Source of the DNA: Bradyrhizobium septentrionale
Lineage (GTDB): Bacteria > Pseudomonadota > Alphaproteobacteria > Rhizobiales > Xanthobacteraceae
Reading direction: 5' to 3'
Assembly (NCBI RefSeq): GCF_011516645.4
Contig: NZ_CP088285.1
Location: 3,738,501 to 3,802,500 of the forward strand
Length of the DNA: 64,000 nucleotides
Below, in pieces: positions 46,811-59,077 of this stretch (within the stretch, counting starts at the first letter, position 1; each line of letters starts with the position of its first letter). The position numbers were made by a program, and so were the translations under genes. Under the pieces are notes generated by a model that was not told the origin of the DNA, searched no databases, and was given only the letters and a program-made list of their open reading frames with translations.

Positions 46811-47527
46811 TCAACCCGGCGCGCGCTCGACGGCATGCCGCAGCCACACCATGCCGCCCTCCAGCGTCTCGCAATGGGTGAGCCGCAGCGACTGCCCGGC
46901 GCCGGGCCGGTCGCCTTCCGGGCCATGATAGTCGACGATGCCTTGCGATCCGGCGACGCCGTCGACCGCCGGATGGATCAGCGTGCTGAACTCGTCGATC
47001 AGCCTGTGCTTGAGGAAGGCGCCGTTGATCCCGCCGCCGCCTTCGAGCAGCAGCGTCCTGGCGCCGAACAGGGCGGCAAGCTGCGCCATCGCGCTCGCCA
47101 GATCATCGCCCTGCGCGCCGGCAAAGAGGTAGGACGCGCCGTCCTCGCGCAGTTCGGCGAGATGGGCATCGGAAACCTGTTCGCCGAGCACCGCGACGGC
47201 GTGATCGCCGCCGACATTGTCCTTGCCGAAATGCACGCGGCCCGACGGATCGATGCCGATCGCGAGCTTGCGGCCATCGCGATGGCCGAGATGCGGCTCG
47301 CGCGACAGTTTCGGTGCGTTGGCGATGTGCCGCTGCGATCCCTTCGCCATCTCGTTCATGGTGACGCGACCGATGATCCATCCGTCGGCGTCGAATTCGT
47401 CATGGATCCGTTCGTAATGAGAGCGCAGCACGTCGGCGGGGATGCCGGCGGCGGGTTTGGTGAAGCGGCTGGGATGGAGCCGGCCGTCGATCGACGTGCC
47501 CATGTGGCAGATGATGTGGGGTCGCAT
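46811..47527 (-). CDS. RibD C-terminal/dihydrofolate-reductase-like reductase
   Basis: The 238-residue protein shows the RibD_C pattern: PHIICHMGTSIDGRLHPS at the start, DGWIIGRVTMNEMA, and the LLLEGGGGINGAFLKHRLIDEF block that binds NADPH in the family. These enzymes reduce pyrimidine or pterin-like substrates with NADPH. The stand-alone form here lacks the deaminase domain of RibD, so it need not act in riboflavin synthesis. No operon partner is evident; it converges with the LysR gene. Confidence 0.85.
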   Translation of the reverse strand: MRPHIICHMGTSIDGRLHPSRFTKPAAGIPADVLRSHYERIHDEFDADGWIIGRVTMNEMAKGSQRHIANAPKLSREPHLGHRDGRKLAIGIDPSGRVHFGKDNVGGDHAVAVLGEQVSDAHLAELREDGASYLFAGAQGDDLASAMAQLAALFGARTLLLEGGGGINGAFLKHRLIDEFSTLIHPAVDGVAGSQGIVDYHGPEGDRPGAGQSLRLTHCETLEGGMVWLRHAVERAPG

Positions 47528-47683
47528 AGGCTAACTCTTCGGTGGAGCGGCGCGGTGACAGCGCCGGGGGAGGGGCAAGCTCTGATTTAGAGTGGTCGAG
47601 CCACGTTCTCAATGCCGATAACGCGGCAGTGTTTGGTAACATGCCCGCCGAATGGAACCAGCCGTGCCGCTCCACGTCTCTCC

Positions 47684-48403
47684 TCACGTCTCCTTCGCGT
47701 ATTGCTCGTAAAGCCGGGCTGCATTGTCCCAGCGAATGGCCTCCATGTAGACGTCGACATAGCGCGCCGCTGCAGCGCCGAAGTCCATGTGATAGGCGTG
47801 CTCATACATATCGAGCACCAGGACCGGGCGGCCGCCGGCGAGCGTCGTCGTGTGATCCGCGGCCCATTGGTTGACCAGCCGCTTGTCGCGGGGCGAGTAG
47901 GCGAGGATCACCCAACCGGAACCGCCACCTTCCGCCTTGCCCATCGCCGCGAATTCCGCCCGCCAGCGCTCCATGCTGCCGAAGTCGCGCGTGATCGCCT
48001 CGGCGAGCGTACCGCCCGGTTTGCCCGCGCCGCCGAGCCCATCGAAATAGACTTCATGCAGGATCATCGAGTTCGCTGCGATCAACTCCTCGCGCTTCAA
48101 GCCGTTGATCACGAAGTTCGGTGCCTTGGCGAAGTCGAGTTCGGCTAGCTGTGTGCCGATGGCGTTGAGCCGCTTCACCGCGCCGACGTAATTGTTCTCG
48201 TAGTGGCTGATGAGGATCTTCTCGGAGATGCCGCTGATCGATTTTGGATCGAACGACATCGGTTTTGCCTGATAGGACATGGCCCTGGCTCCTGTCTGCT
48301 GGTTGGTTTCGGCAGCGGCGCGGTTTGCACCCAGCACGACTGCCGATGCTGTGGCTACGCCGGCCGCGGCGATGAAGTTGCGGCGCTCTGTGTCGATGGT
48401 CAT
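47684..48403 (-). CDS. Exported Fe/Mn superoxide dismutase with Tat signal
   Basis: The 239-residue protein starts with a twin-arginine signal (TERRNFIAAAGVATASAVVLGAN) followed by a superoxide dismutase domain. Likely metal ligands are the His in ILISHYENNY, the His in MILHEVYFDGLGG, and the Asp and His of LVLDMYEHAYHMDFG. Export folded by Tat fits a metalloenzyme loaded in the cytoplasm. It is the last gene of a five-gene minus-strand run with chromate genes. ChrC of known chromate operons is also a superoxide dismutase, but is cytoplasmic as far as I recall. Confidence 0.88.
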   Translation of the reverse strand: MTIDTERRNFIAAAGVATASAVVLGANRAAAETNQQTGARAMSYQAKPMSFDPKSISGISEKILISHYENNYVGAVKRLNAIGTQLAELDFAKAPNFVINGLKREELIAANSMILHEVYFDGLGGAGKPGGTLAEAITRDFGSMERWRAEFAAMGKAEGGGSGWVILAYSPRDKRLVNQWAADHTTTLAGGRPVLVLDMYEHAYHMDFGAAAARYVDVYMEAIRWDNAARLYEQYAKET

Positions 48404-48480
48404 CGGCTCCTCCTGATGTTGAGCAATGCCGGTTCGCTTGGATCAAAGGTGCGAAAGTTCGATGCGTCAGGGCCGCGGCG

Positions 48481-48816
48481 CTATTCCTTCGAAAGCCCGA
48501 CGATGGTCCGGAATCCCGAGATATCCTGCACCGAGAACGCGACGGGATCGCCGAAGCGGACCGCGTTGAACAGCAGGCCATCCTGAACCTTGAACGGTTC
48601 TGTCCGATCCGGTGACAGACGTATCCTGATCGTATCGTTGCGTTCGTCGATGCTGTCGACGACGCCGCGCAAGGTCTGGGTCGACGGCGGATGGATGGCA
48701 GCCGCCTCGGCCAACGCGACGACGGCTTGCTGGTTTTCGCTGACCTCGGTTGGTGCCGCGAGAGCCATCGCAGGCCAAAGTATGACAACGCACAGCGCCA
48801 AAGTTGATTTGGTCAT
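48481..48816 (-). CDS. Small periplasmic CusF-like OB-fold protein
   Basis: The 111-residue protein has a signal peptide (LALCVVILWPAMALAAP). A compact strand-rich domain follows, TLRGVVDSIDERNDTIRIRLSPDRTEPFKVQDGLLFNAVRFGDPVAFSVQDISGFRTIVGL in parts. This resembles the five-stranded CusF/DUF1344 barrel: a V-x-S-I-D opening, then a region before a GDPVAF strand. The Trp and Met copper ligands of CusF are not present, so metal binding is doubtful. It lies between the PepSY and superoxide dismutase genes of the chromate cluster. Confidence 0.6.
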   Translation of the reverse strand: MTKSTLALCVVILWPAMALAAPTEVSENQQAVVALAEAAAIHPPSTQTLRGVVDSIDERNDTIRIRLSPDRTEPFKVQDGLLFNAVRFGDPVAFSVQDISGFRTIVGLSKE

Positions 48817-48859
48817 GATCGTTCCTCGTTCGCTTCGATTTCGGTGTTTCGCTGAGGTT

Positions 48860-49093
48860 TCAGTTCTGTTCCTTGACCTGACCGCTGCTGTCGATCACGA
48901 GCCTCACGGGCTTGCCGTTCTTCATCGCCTTGGCCGTCATGCCTTCGGCCGTCGATTTGACGTCGCTGATGTCGGCGTAGCCGGCGGCCTGAAGTTTTGT
49001 GACGAGCTCGTCCTGGGTCATGGCATGGGCGGGCACGGCGGCGCCCGCGATCGCGAGCGCAAGGATCAGGTGAGAGAGTTTTCGCTTCTGCAT
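48860..49093 (-). CDS. Small exported PepSY-domain protein
   Basis: The 77-residue protein has a signal peptide (LSHLILALAIAGAAVPAHA) and one PepSY-like domain: MTQDELVTKLQAAGYADISDVKSTAEGMTAKAMKNGKPVRLVIDSSGQV in pieces, with the typical helix-strand-strand ending in D-x-x-G-x-V. PepSY modules often inhibit proteases or bind metal-related partners in the periplasm. It lies 61 bases downstream of chrA and 43 upstream of the CusF-like gene, so it is part of the same transcript. Confidence 0.8.
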   Translation of the reverse strand: MQKRKLSHLILALAIAGAAVPAHAMTQDELVTKLQAAGYADISDVKSTAEGMTAKAMKNGKPVRLVIDSSGQVKEQN

Positions 49094-49154
49094 GGTCGGT
49101 TCTCCTGGTTGTGTTGTGCTGCCCCAGGTTCTTGTGATGCGCGCCTGTCTCAGC

Positions 49155-50546
49155 TCAGATGATGCCCGCCAGGCGCAGCAGCACGCCCGCGCCGCAGGAC
49201 GCGGCGAGGACGCTGAGCATCCCCACATTGAAGCGGAAGATCGCAATCGCGGCGGCCACCGACAGCGCAAGCGCCGGCCAGTCGATACTGCCTGGCACCG
49301 GCGCGTCGAACGACAGGCCAAGCCCGTGCACCGGGAAGGTTTGCCGAAACAGCGTGTGCAGCGCGAACCAGATCGAGAGGTTGAGGATCACGCCGACTAC
49401 GGCGGCGGTGATCGCCGACAGCGCGCCGGCCAGCACCTTGTTGCCGCGCAGCGCTTCGATGTAGGGCGCGCCGACGAAGATCCACAGGAAGCATGGCGTG
49501 AAGGTGACCCATGTCGCGAGCAACCCGCCGAGCGTGGCGGCGAGCATCGGCGGCAGCCCGCTGGCCTCGCGGAACGCGGCCATGAAGCCCACGAACTGCA
49601 CCACCATGATGAGCGGTCCGGGCGTGGTCTCGGCCATGCCGAGCCCGTCCAGCATCTCGCGCGGGCTGACCCAGTGGTAATATTCCGCGGCCTGCTGCGC
49701 GACATAAGCGAGCACGGCATAGGCCCCGCCGAATGTCACCATCGCCATCTTGCTGAAGAAGATCGCGATCTGGCTGAACACGTCGTTGGGGCCGAGCGCA
49801 ATGAGAATCCCGAACACCGGAACCAGCCAGAGCGCGAGCCACACGGCGCCGACCCGCAAGGCGCGTGACGCGCTGGGCCGGACATGATCCGGCACCGCCT
49901 CGCCAAGCATGCTGTCGATCACGGCGGAATTCTTGCCGCCATGTTCGATGGCCGCAAATTCGCTCCGGCCCAGGCGTACCCCCACGAGGCCGGTGACAGC
50001 CGCTAATCCGATGATCAGCGGAAACGGCACCGCGAAGAAGAAGATCGCGACAAAGGCTGTCGCCGCGAGCGCGATCATCACCCGGTTGCGCAGCGCGCGC
50101 TTGCCGACCCGCACCACGGCCTGGATGACGATGGCAAGCACCGCTGCCTTCAGGCCGAAGAACAGCGCCTCGACAAACCCGACATTGCCGTACGCGGCAT
50201 AGATATAGCTGAGGCCCATGATGGCGAAGATGCCGGGCAGGATGAACAGCCCGCCTGCCACGATGCCCCCGAGCGTCCGGTGCAGCAGCCAGCCGATATA
50301 GGTCGCCAACTGCTGCGCCTCCGGCCCCGGCAGCAGCATGCAGTAGTTGAGGGCGTGCAGGAAACGCCCCTCCGATATCCAGTTCTTCTCCTCGACCAGG
50401 ATGCGATGCATCACCGCGATCTGGCCGGCCGGTCCGCCAAAGCTCAGGATGGCGACGCGCATCCACACCAGAAGCGCCTCGTTGAACGAGATGCCGTGGG
50501 CGTGCTCCTGTCCGCGCGCCTTTGGGTCCGCTGCGACGTCGGTCAT
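49155..50546 (-). CDS. chrA: Chromate transporter ChrA (two-domain type)
   Basis: The 463-residue protein has two related CHR halves: the first contains ILSFGGPAGQIAVMHR and LLPGPEAQQLATYIG, the second MAMVTFGGAYAVLAYVAQ and TTPGPLIMVVQFVGF. ChrA exports chromate from the cytoplasm. The GGP and PGP-type motifs are intact, so it is probably functional. Its ATG overlaps the end of the rhodanese-ChrB gene (ATGA), and the PepSY gene follows after 61 bases. Confidence 0.92.
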   Translation of the reverse strand: MTDVAADPKARGQEHAHGISFNEALLVWMRVAILSFGGPAGQIAVMHRILVEEKNWISEGRFLHALNYCMLLPGPEAQQLATYIGWLLHRTLGGIVAGGLFILPGIFAIMGLSYIYAAYGNVGFVEALFFGLKAAVLAIVIQAVVRVGKRALRNRVMIALAATAFVAIFFFAVPFPLIIGLAAVTGLVGVRLGRSEFAAIEHGGKNSAVIDSMLGEAVPDHVRPSASRALRVGAVWLALWLVPVFGILIALGPNDVFSQIAIFFSKMAMVTFGGAYAVLAYVAQQAAEYYHWVSPREMLDGLGMAETTPGPLIMVVQFVGFMAAFREASGLPPMLAATLGGLLATWVTFTPCFLWIFVGAPYIEALRGNKVLAGALSAITAAVVGVILNLSIWFALHTLFRQTFPVHGLGLSFDAPVPGSIDWPALALSVAAAIAIFRFNVGMLSVLAASCGAGVLLRLAGII

Positions 50547-51361
50547 GGCTTCACCTTGCTGGTCGGCCAATTGTGCGTTTCCCGGGTCGCGTCGCGGCAC
50601 CATCGATAGAAGGCGTCGTAGAGCATAAGGCCGGCGCTCAATTGCTCGAGGTCGTCGTCGAACATGCGCGACAGGCCGAGCGAGGCGGCGAGCAATCCGG
50701 GCGCCTCCGGCGAAAGATCGAGCCGCGCGGTATCTGCGGCCCGCACCATGGTGGCGAGCCGCTCCAGCGCCGGCGTCGAGAGACCGAATTCCTTGACCAT
50801 GATGTCGAAGGTGCAGAGTTCGCCGCGATGGCTCCAGAACACGTTCTCGATGTCGAACGGCGTGGCCCCAAAGCGTTCGGCGACAGCCTCGACCTCCGCT
50901 GATGCGACGAACAGGAATACGGCCGCGGGATCGACAAAGCGGCGGATCAGCCACGGACAGGCGATGCGGTCGATCTTCGGCCGTGATCGCGTCACCCAGA
51001 CGGTACGGCCGCGCCCGTCGCGTTTCGGAATCTTGTCGGCGGGAACGGTGGGAAGCTCCGCCGTTTTCCAGCCGAGATGGCCGCCCTCGAGAACCTCGGC
51101 AGCAATGTTGCCGCATCGCAGCCAGGCGGCGGTGCCTTCGGCGAGCTTCTGCCCCTTTTGGCAGATGACGACCACGGACTGGCCGGAGAAGCGGGAAGCC
51201 CAGTCCTGGACGTCGCGATGGGAGTGTCTGATCGCGCCCGGGATCAGCTGCGGATCGGCGGCGAAATCCTCATCGAGGCGAACGTCGACGAGCGTCGGCG
51301 CCTTGGCGGTGCCGATGAGACGAGACAATTTTTCGGATGAGATCGATGTGTATGACGACAT
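50543..51361 (-). CDS. Rhodanese-ChrB fusion, chromate resistance protein
   Basis: The 272-residue protein joins a rhodanese domain (residues 8-105, APTLVDVRLDEDFAADP, active-site Cys67 in VVVICQKGQKLAEG) to a ChrB C-terminal domain. That domain is at about 118-260 (VWVTRSRPKIDRIACPWLIRRFVDP, ENVFWSHRGELCTFDIMVKEFGL). In other bacteria ChrB regulates chromate genes and ChrE is a separate rhodanese, so this looks like a ChrE-ChrB fusion. It lacks the DNA-binding N-terminus of regulatory ChrB, so a chemical rather than regulatory role is likely. It heads the operon with chrA. Confidence 0.85.
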   Translation of the reverse strand: MSSYTSISSEKLSRLIGTAKAPTLVDVRLDEDFAADPQLIPGAIRHSHRDVQDWASRFSGQSVVVICQKGQKLAEGTAAWLRCGNIAAEVLEGGHLGWKTAELPTVPADKIPKRDGRGRTVWVTRSRPKIDRIACPWLIRRFVDPAAVFLFVASAEVEAVAERFGATPFDIENVFWSHRGELCTFDIMVKEFGLSTPALERLATMVRAADTARLDLSPEAPGLLAASLGLSRMFDDDLEQLSAGLMLYDAFYRWCRDATRETHNWPTSKVKP

Positions 51362-51703
51362 GGTGCGCCCTTGGTGAACAGGACGCGATTCTTGGGCATG
51401 TCGCCTCGCGGGGAGATCGCACATCCCCGTGGCTGCAATAAAAGACGAATGTCCGTTGCTGTCAACGGTCTTGCCGAAGCGGATTCATGAGCGATTGAAG
51501 CGGATCACCAAAAGTTCACCGTCTATGACAGGGACGGTGTCGGTGCTGAACCTCGCTCTCAACCGCTCAGCGGGATTGGTTCCACTTCCATCTTGAAACC
51601 TGCGCGCGGTCGTCTAGATTCCTCGCTACGGGGAAAAGGCAGACTCCCCGTGAGACCTCGGTCCAAGCTCTGCGCGACACCCAACCCGTCGTGGAGCTTT
51701 GAT
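51362..51703. other. Divergent spacer between chromate genes and Cj0069-like gene, with leader hairpin
   Basis: The 342-base spacer has no gene. At 51628-51651, ACGGGGA pairs perfectly with TCCCCGT around a 10-base loop, about 55 bases before the Cj0069-like start. The stretch 51610-51700 looks like a structured leader, but I could not match it to a known riboswitch. Confidence 0.45.
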
Positions 51704-52789
51704 ATGGACACCGAACAGCACACACCCCGTCGTTCCAGAATAGCTATCCTGTGGCGTGGCGATGCCGCGGCGCGCCGGGAGGCGACCCCACACAACAACC
51801 GTTTCGTCCGCGTCTTCGAAGCGCTCGAAGCCTCCGGCATCGAGGCTTGTCCCGTCGTCTATGACGAGAGTTTCGCCGATGCCGTCCGCGACCAGTTGCT
51901 GACGATGGACGGCGTCCTCGTCTGGGTCGATCCGATCCATCAAGGCAAGACGCGCGCGGCGCTCGATCCACTGCTGCGCGAGGTCGCGTCGAAACATCCG
52001 ACGCAACATCCGTGGGTCAGCGCCCATCCGGACGTCATCCTCAAGATGGGCGTCAAGGAGGTGCTCTACCGGACCCGTCATCTGGGTTGGGGCGCCGACA
52101 CGCATCGCTACGCCACCGCCGACGCCTTCCGCGCCGAATTCCCGTCGCGCCTGCGCACAGGTGGTCCACGCGTGCTCAAGCAGAACCGCGGCAATGGCGG
52201 GCAGGGCGTCTGGAAGGTGGAAGCGTTGCCGAATGCGGACGCGACGGTTCGCGTGCTCCACGCGCTGCGCGGCAGCCAACCCGAGGAGATGCCGCTGGAC
52301 GCCTTCATCGCGCATTGCGAGCCGTATTTCGGATGGGGCGGCTGCATCATCGATCAGGCTTTCCAGCCGCGGCTGCCCGAGGGCATGATCCGTTGCTATG
52401 TCAGCGGATCGAAGGTCGCGGGCTTCGGGCACCAGCTGATCAAGGCCTTGATCCCGCCGCCTCCAGAGGGCCCCGACGCACCCGAGGCCCAACCCGGACC
52501 GCGCATCATGCACGGTCCCGATGCCCCGCAATTTAGGACGTTGCGACGGCTGATGGAGGACGAATGGATCCCGCAGTTGATGGCGACGCTGGTGATCGAT
52601 GAAGCGTCGCTGCCGGTGATCTGGGATGCGGACTTCCTCTACGGTCCGCGCGATGCCGATGGCGCCGACACCTACGTGCTCTGCGAGATCAATGCGAGCT
52701 CGTGCTTCGCGATCCCCGACGAGGCGCCGGCCGCGATCGCGCAGACGGTCAAAGAGCGTGTTCGCCGGAGCATGGAGAGCGTGAGGTGA
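51704..52789 (+). CDS. Cj0069-family ATP-grasp-like protein
   Basis: From the ATG at 51704, after GTGGAG, the protein has 361 residues. It opens IAILWRGDAAARREATPHNNRF and has ATP-grasp features: GPRVLKQNRGNGGQGVWKVE (P-loop-like lysine and glycine-rich loop), IIDQAFQPRLPEGMIRCYVSG, and VIWDADFLYGPRD with a final LCEINASSCFAIPDEA in which Asp, Glu and Asn can bind Mg. These are the marks of carboxylate-amine ligases; the product is unknown. I recall the family as Cj0069-like. It is divergent from the chromate cluster. Confidence 0.75.
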   Translation: MDTEQHTPRRSRIAILWRGDAAARREATPHNNRFVRVFEALEASGIEACPVVYDESFADAVRDQLLTMDGVLVWVDPIHQGKTRAALDPLLREVASKHPTQHPWVSAHPDVILKMGVKEVLYRTRHLGWGADTHRYATADAFRAEFPSRLRTGGPRVLKQNRGNGGQGVWKVEALPNADATVRVLHALRGSQPEEMPLDAFIAHCEPYFGWGGCIIDQAFQPRLPEGMIRCYVSGSKVAGFGHQLIKALIPPPPEGPDAPEAQPGPRIMHGPDAPQFRTLRRLMEDEWIPQLMATLVIDEASLPVIWDADFLYGPRDADGADTYVLCEINASSCFAIPDEAPAAIAQTVKERVRRSMESVR

Positions 52790-53108
52790 GCACGCCCTTT
52801 AGGCTCCCTCCCCACGCAACCGGGGCTTACCGATCGGCACCCGGCTTTCCCTCCGCCCTCTGCTTGAAGAGAGGGTGGAACGAGAAGCAAGCCTCGGACA
52901 ATTCATGTCGCGAGAATGCGAAGCTGCGTCCACATTCACAACTGTCATCGCCCGGCTTGACCGGGCGATCCAGTACGCCGCGGCCTCTCGGCTCATGCTC
53001 CGGCGTCTCTGGAATACTGGATCACCCGCATGCGCGGGTGATGACACCGAACAAGCTGTTTGACATTCGAATTTGAAATCGGTTCGACGCAGATCGCTGC
53101 ATCGCCCG
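52790..53108. other. Intergenic stretch with a palindromic repeat, no gene
   Basis: No credible ORF is present. The region carries the repeat at 52944-53045; its left part (52800-52880) is a pyrimidine-rich tract followed by a purine-rich one. Confidence 0.55.
52944..53045. repeat. Mosaic palindromic element (GTCATCGCCC...GGGTGATGAC)
   Basis: The outer ends GTCATCGCCCGG and CGCGGGTGATGAC are inverted with slight mismatch, and GATCCAGTA pairs with TACTGGATC inside. It belongs to the same broad class as the elements at 22748 and 60102. Confidence 0.8.
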
Positions 53109-53768
53109 CTACTTCGCCCGCATTGCCTCGGGCGTGTCCGGTTGCGCGGACGGATGTGCCCTGGCGAACGCCGGCAGCGCCATTGCGGTCTCGTGGATGC
53201 GCTTCACGGTCGGCCAGGGCGACAGGCTGATCTGCTGATTGATCGCCGCGGTGACGTGGCCGACCAGGCAGATGTCGGCAAGGCCCGGCGTGTCGCCGTG
53301 GCAGAACTGGCCGGTGGCCTTGTGGCCGGCGAGGTGGCCCTCGAGCGCCGCCAGCGTCTCGACTGTCCAGTGCCGCCGCCACGCATTCTGCTGGCTGTCG
53401 CGCAAATCGAGCTCGCGGTCGAGATAGCGGCGCACCCGCGGCGTCAGCAGCGGATGGCCCTCGCAGGCGACGATCAGCGCAAGCCCGCGCACCCGGGCGC
53501 GGCCAAGCGGATCGGCCGGCAGCAGCGGCGGCGTTGGATAAATCTCGTCGAGATAGTCGATGATCGCGAGCGACTGGAACAGCACCGTGCCGTCGTCCGT
53601 CACCAGTGCCGGTAGCGCCATCTGCGGATTGATCTTGCGATAGGCATCGGCGCGATGCGTGTCCGCATCGATGTCGACGAACACGACCTCGGCCGGCACG
53701 CCTTTCAGATTGAGCGCAATCCGGACCCGAAAGCTCGCCAGCGACCGCCAGAAGGAGAAGAATTGCAT
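53109..53768 (-). CDS. maiA: Maleylacetoacetate isomerase-like (zeta) glutathione S-transferase
   Basis: From the ATG at 53766-53768 the protein has 219 residues. It begins MQFFSFWRSLASFRVRIALNLKGV, where the S-S/R-V-R region matches zeta-class enzymes (usual form YWRSSASYRVRIALNLKG). NPQMALPALVTDDGTVLFQSLAIIDYLDEIYP supplies the glutathione site. Zeta GSTs isomerise maleylacetoacetate to fumarylacetoacetate in tyrosine breakdown. No other tyrosine genes are near, and the second Ser of the SSx motif reads Leu (RSLAS), so the reaction is probable rather than certain. Confidence 0.82.
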   Translation of the reverse strand: MQFFSFWRSLASFRVRIALNLKGVPAEVVFVDIDADTHRADAYRKINPQMALPALVTDDGTVLFQSLAIIDYLDEIYPTPPLLPADPLGRARVRGLALIVACEGHPLLTPRVRRYLDRELDLRDSQQNAWRRHWTVETLAALEGHLAGHKATGQFCHGDTPGLADICLVGHVTAAINQQISLSPWPTVKRIHETAMALPAFARAHPSAQPDTPEAMRAK

Positions 53769-53783
53769 GGGGGAACTCCGCTC

Positions 53784-53897
53784 GTCATGCGCGTGCAAAA
53801 GCGCGAAGCGCGTCTTCGCGCAGATGACCCGCGCATCCATCGATCTTCGCAAGAAGATTGTTGGAAGATGGATCGCCGGGTCAAGCCCGGCGATGAC
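53784..53897. repeat. Mosaic palindromic element before the GST-like gene
   Basis: GTCATGCGCG at one side and CCCGGCGATGAC at the other mark a mosaic repeat containing GATCGCCGGGTCAAGCCCGG and CATCCATCGATC with a partly matching GATGGATCG. It fills the gap between the maiA-like gene and metH. Confidence 0.6.
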
Positions 53898-53912
53898 ACG
53901 TCTTGGCGAGGC

Positions 53913-57767
<3,855 letters not shown>

Positions 57768-57770
57768 GTG

Positions 57771-58685
57771 TCAGGCAGCTTTCTGGGCACCGTTCGGCCG
57801 GATGCCGAGCAAATGGCTGATCGCGAACACGAGGTCAGCGCGGTTCATGGTGTAGAAGTGGAAGGTGTCGACGCCGTGCTTGAACAGCTTCTGCACCTGA
57901 CCGGCGGCGACGGTGGCAGCGACCAGCTTGCGGGTCTCGGCGTCGTTGTCGAGGCCCTCGAACTTCTCGGCGAGCCAGTCCGGCACGCTGGTGCCGGCGC
58001 GGGTGACGAAATTGCGGGCCTGCTTGAAATTGTGCATCGGCATGATGCCCGGCACGATCGGAATCTCGATGCCGCGCGCCCGCACCCGGTCGACATAGCG
58101 GTGGTAGAGGTCGTTGTCGAAGAACACCTGGGTGATCGCGCGCGCAGCGCCGGCGTCGACCTTGGCCTTCAGCGTATCGATGTCGGCGTCGAAGTCAGCG
58201 GCTTCCGGATGCTTCTCGGGATAGGCGGACACCGAGATCTCGATATCGGCGTGGCGCCGCTTGATGGCGGCGACGAGCTCGGCCGAGCTCTGGTAGCCGT
58301 CGGGATGGGTGAAGTAGGGCGTACCGATGCCGCCGGGCGGATCGCCGCGCAGCGCCACGATGTGACGGACGCCGACCTCATGGTATCGGTCGACGATGTC
58401 GTCGATCTCGCCGCGCGAGGCGCTGACGCAGGTCAGATGCGCGGCCGGCAGCAGATCGGTCTCGCGCAGGATGCGCGTGATGGTGGAATGGGTACGCTCG
58501 CGGGTCGAGCCGCCGGCGCCGTAGGTGACCGAGACGAAGTTCGGCGTCAGCGGCGCCAGCCGGTTGATGGTCTCCCAGAGATTGCGCTCCATCTCCTCGG
58601 TCTTCGGCGGGAAGAACTCGAAGGAGATTTTCGGCGTCTTCGGCGCACGCTGCCCGTTCGGCACGGAGGAAATCGTCTCGGTCAT
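57771..58685 (-). CDS. metF: 5,10-methylenetetrahydrofolate reductase
   Basis: From the ATG at 58683-58685 the protein has 304 residues, the normal size. It contains ISFEFFPPKTEEME, VSVTYGAGGSTRERT, HLTCVSASRGEIDD, HIVALRGDPPGG, ITQVFFDNDLYHRYVDRV and VPGIMPMHNF, all standard for the FAD-binding TIM barrel. The enzyme supplies methyl-THF to MetH, encoded just downstream. An in-frame extension of 48 residues to 58829 is open but unlike any MetF and contains the candidate operator, so it was not used. Confidence 0.96.
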   Translation of the reverse strand: MTETISSVPNGQRAPKTPKISFEFFPPKTEEMERNLWETINRLAPLTPNFVSVTYGAGGSTRERTHSTITRILRETDLLPAAHLTCVSASRGEIDDIVDRYHEVGVRHIVALRGDPPGGIGTPYFTHPDGYQSSAELVAAIKRRHADIEISVSAYPEKHPEAADFDADIDTLKAKVDAGAARAITQVFFDNDLYHRYVDRVRARGIEIPIVPGIMPMHNFKQARNFVTRAGTSVPDWLAEKFEGLDNDAETRKLVAATVAAGQVQKLFKHGVDTFHFYTMNRADLVFAISHLLGIRPNGAQKAA

Positions 58686-58782
58686 GATACGCAAGGGCTC
58701 CGCAACTGGAGGGCAGACGTCTGGCCTGGATATGATCTGCGTAAGATAGGCCAAACGGGTTGGATCAAACAGCCCATCGGAT

Positions 58783-58828
58783 ATGGGAAATTGCCCATTG
58801 AATGCGTCGAGATGGCAAAAATTGACCA
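58783..58828 (-). promoter_or_regulatory. Twin boxes upstream of metF
   Basis: ATGGG-AAATTG-CCCAT (58783-58798) and GATGG-N10-CCATC (58811-58830) are inverted repeats that also share AAATTGMCCAT as a direct repeat spaced exactly 30 bases (58788-58798 and 58818-58828). They lie about 100 bases before the metF start. This looks like a tandem regulator-binding site for methionine genes; the regulator is not identified. The wider gap 58686-59077 has an AT-rich patch near 58876-58915. Confidence 0.5.
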
Positions 58829-59077
58829 TCGCGAGCCGATAGTGGGCAAGGCGTTCTCTTTGATAGTGGTGCGGTTAATAACTTGAATTATATAGATAAA
58901 AACTATGTTATGCGATTGGTTGGAGGTCAAAAAGCGGCTATGGGCAGTCAGGTACGTCAGTGAATCGTTGTATTTCGTCCCAAAATCCGTGGCTGCCGAT
59001 GCCGACCTTCCGGTGTGGGGCTGCCCTGCGCGGCCGGGGCCTTTGTCGCCCCGTGGCGCCACACTAGGTTGACGGCC

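Noticed and set aside
58686..58829. N-terminal extension of metF by 48 residues
   Set aside because: Sequence does not resemble MetF and it covers the candidate operator boxes.
58686..59077. A SAM-II or other known riboswitch upstream of metF
   Set aside because: I searched by eye for the conserved core and did not find it; a covariance-model search would be decisive.
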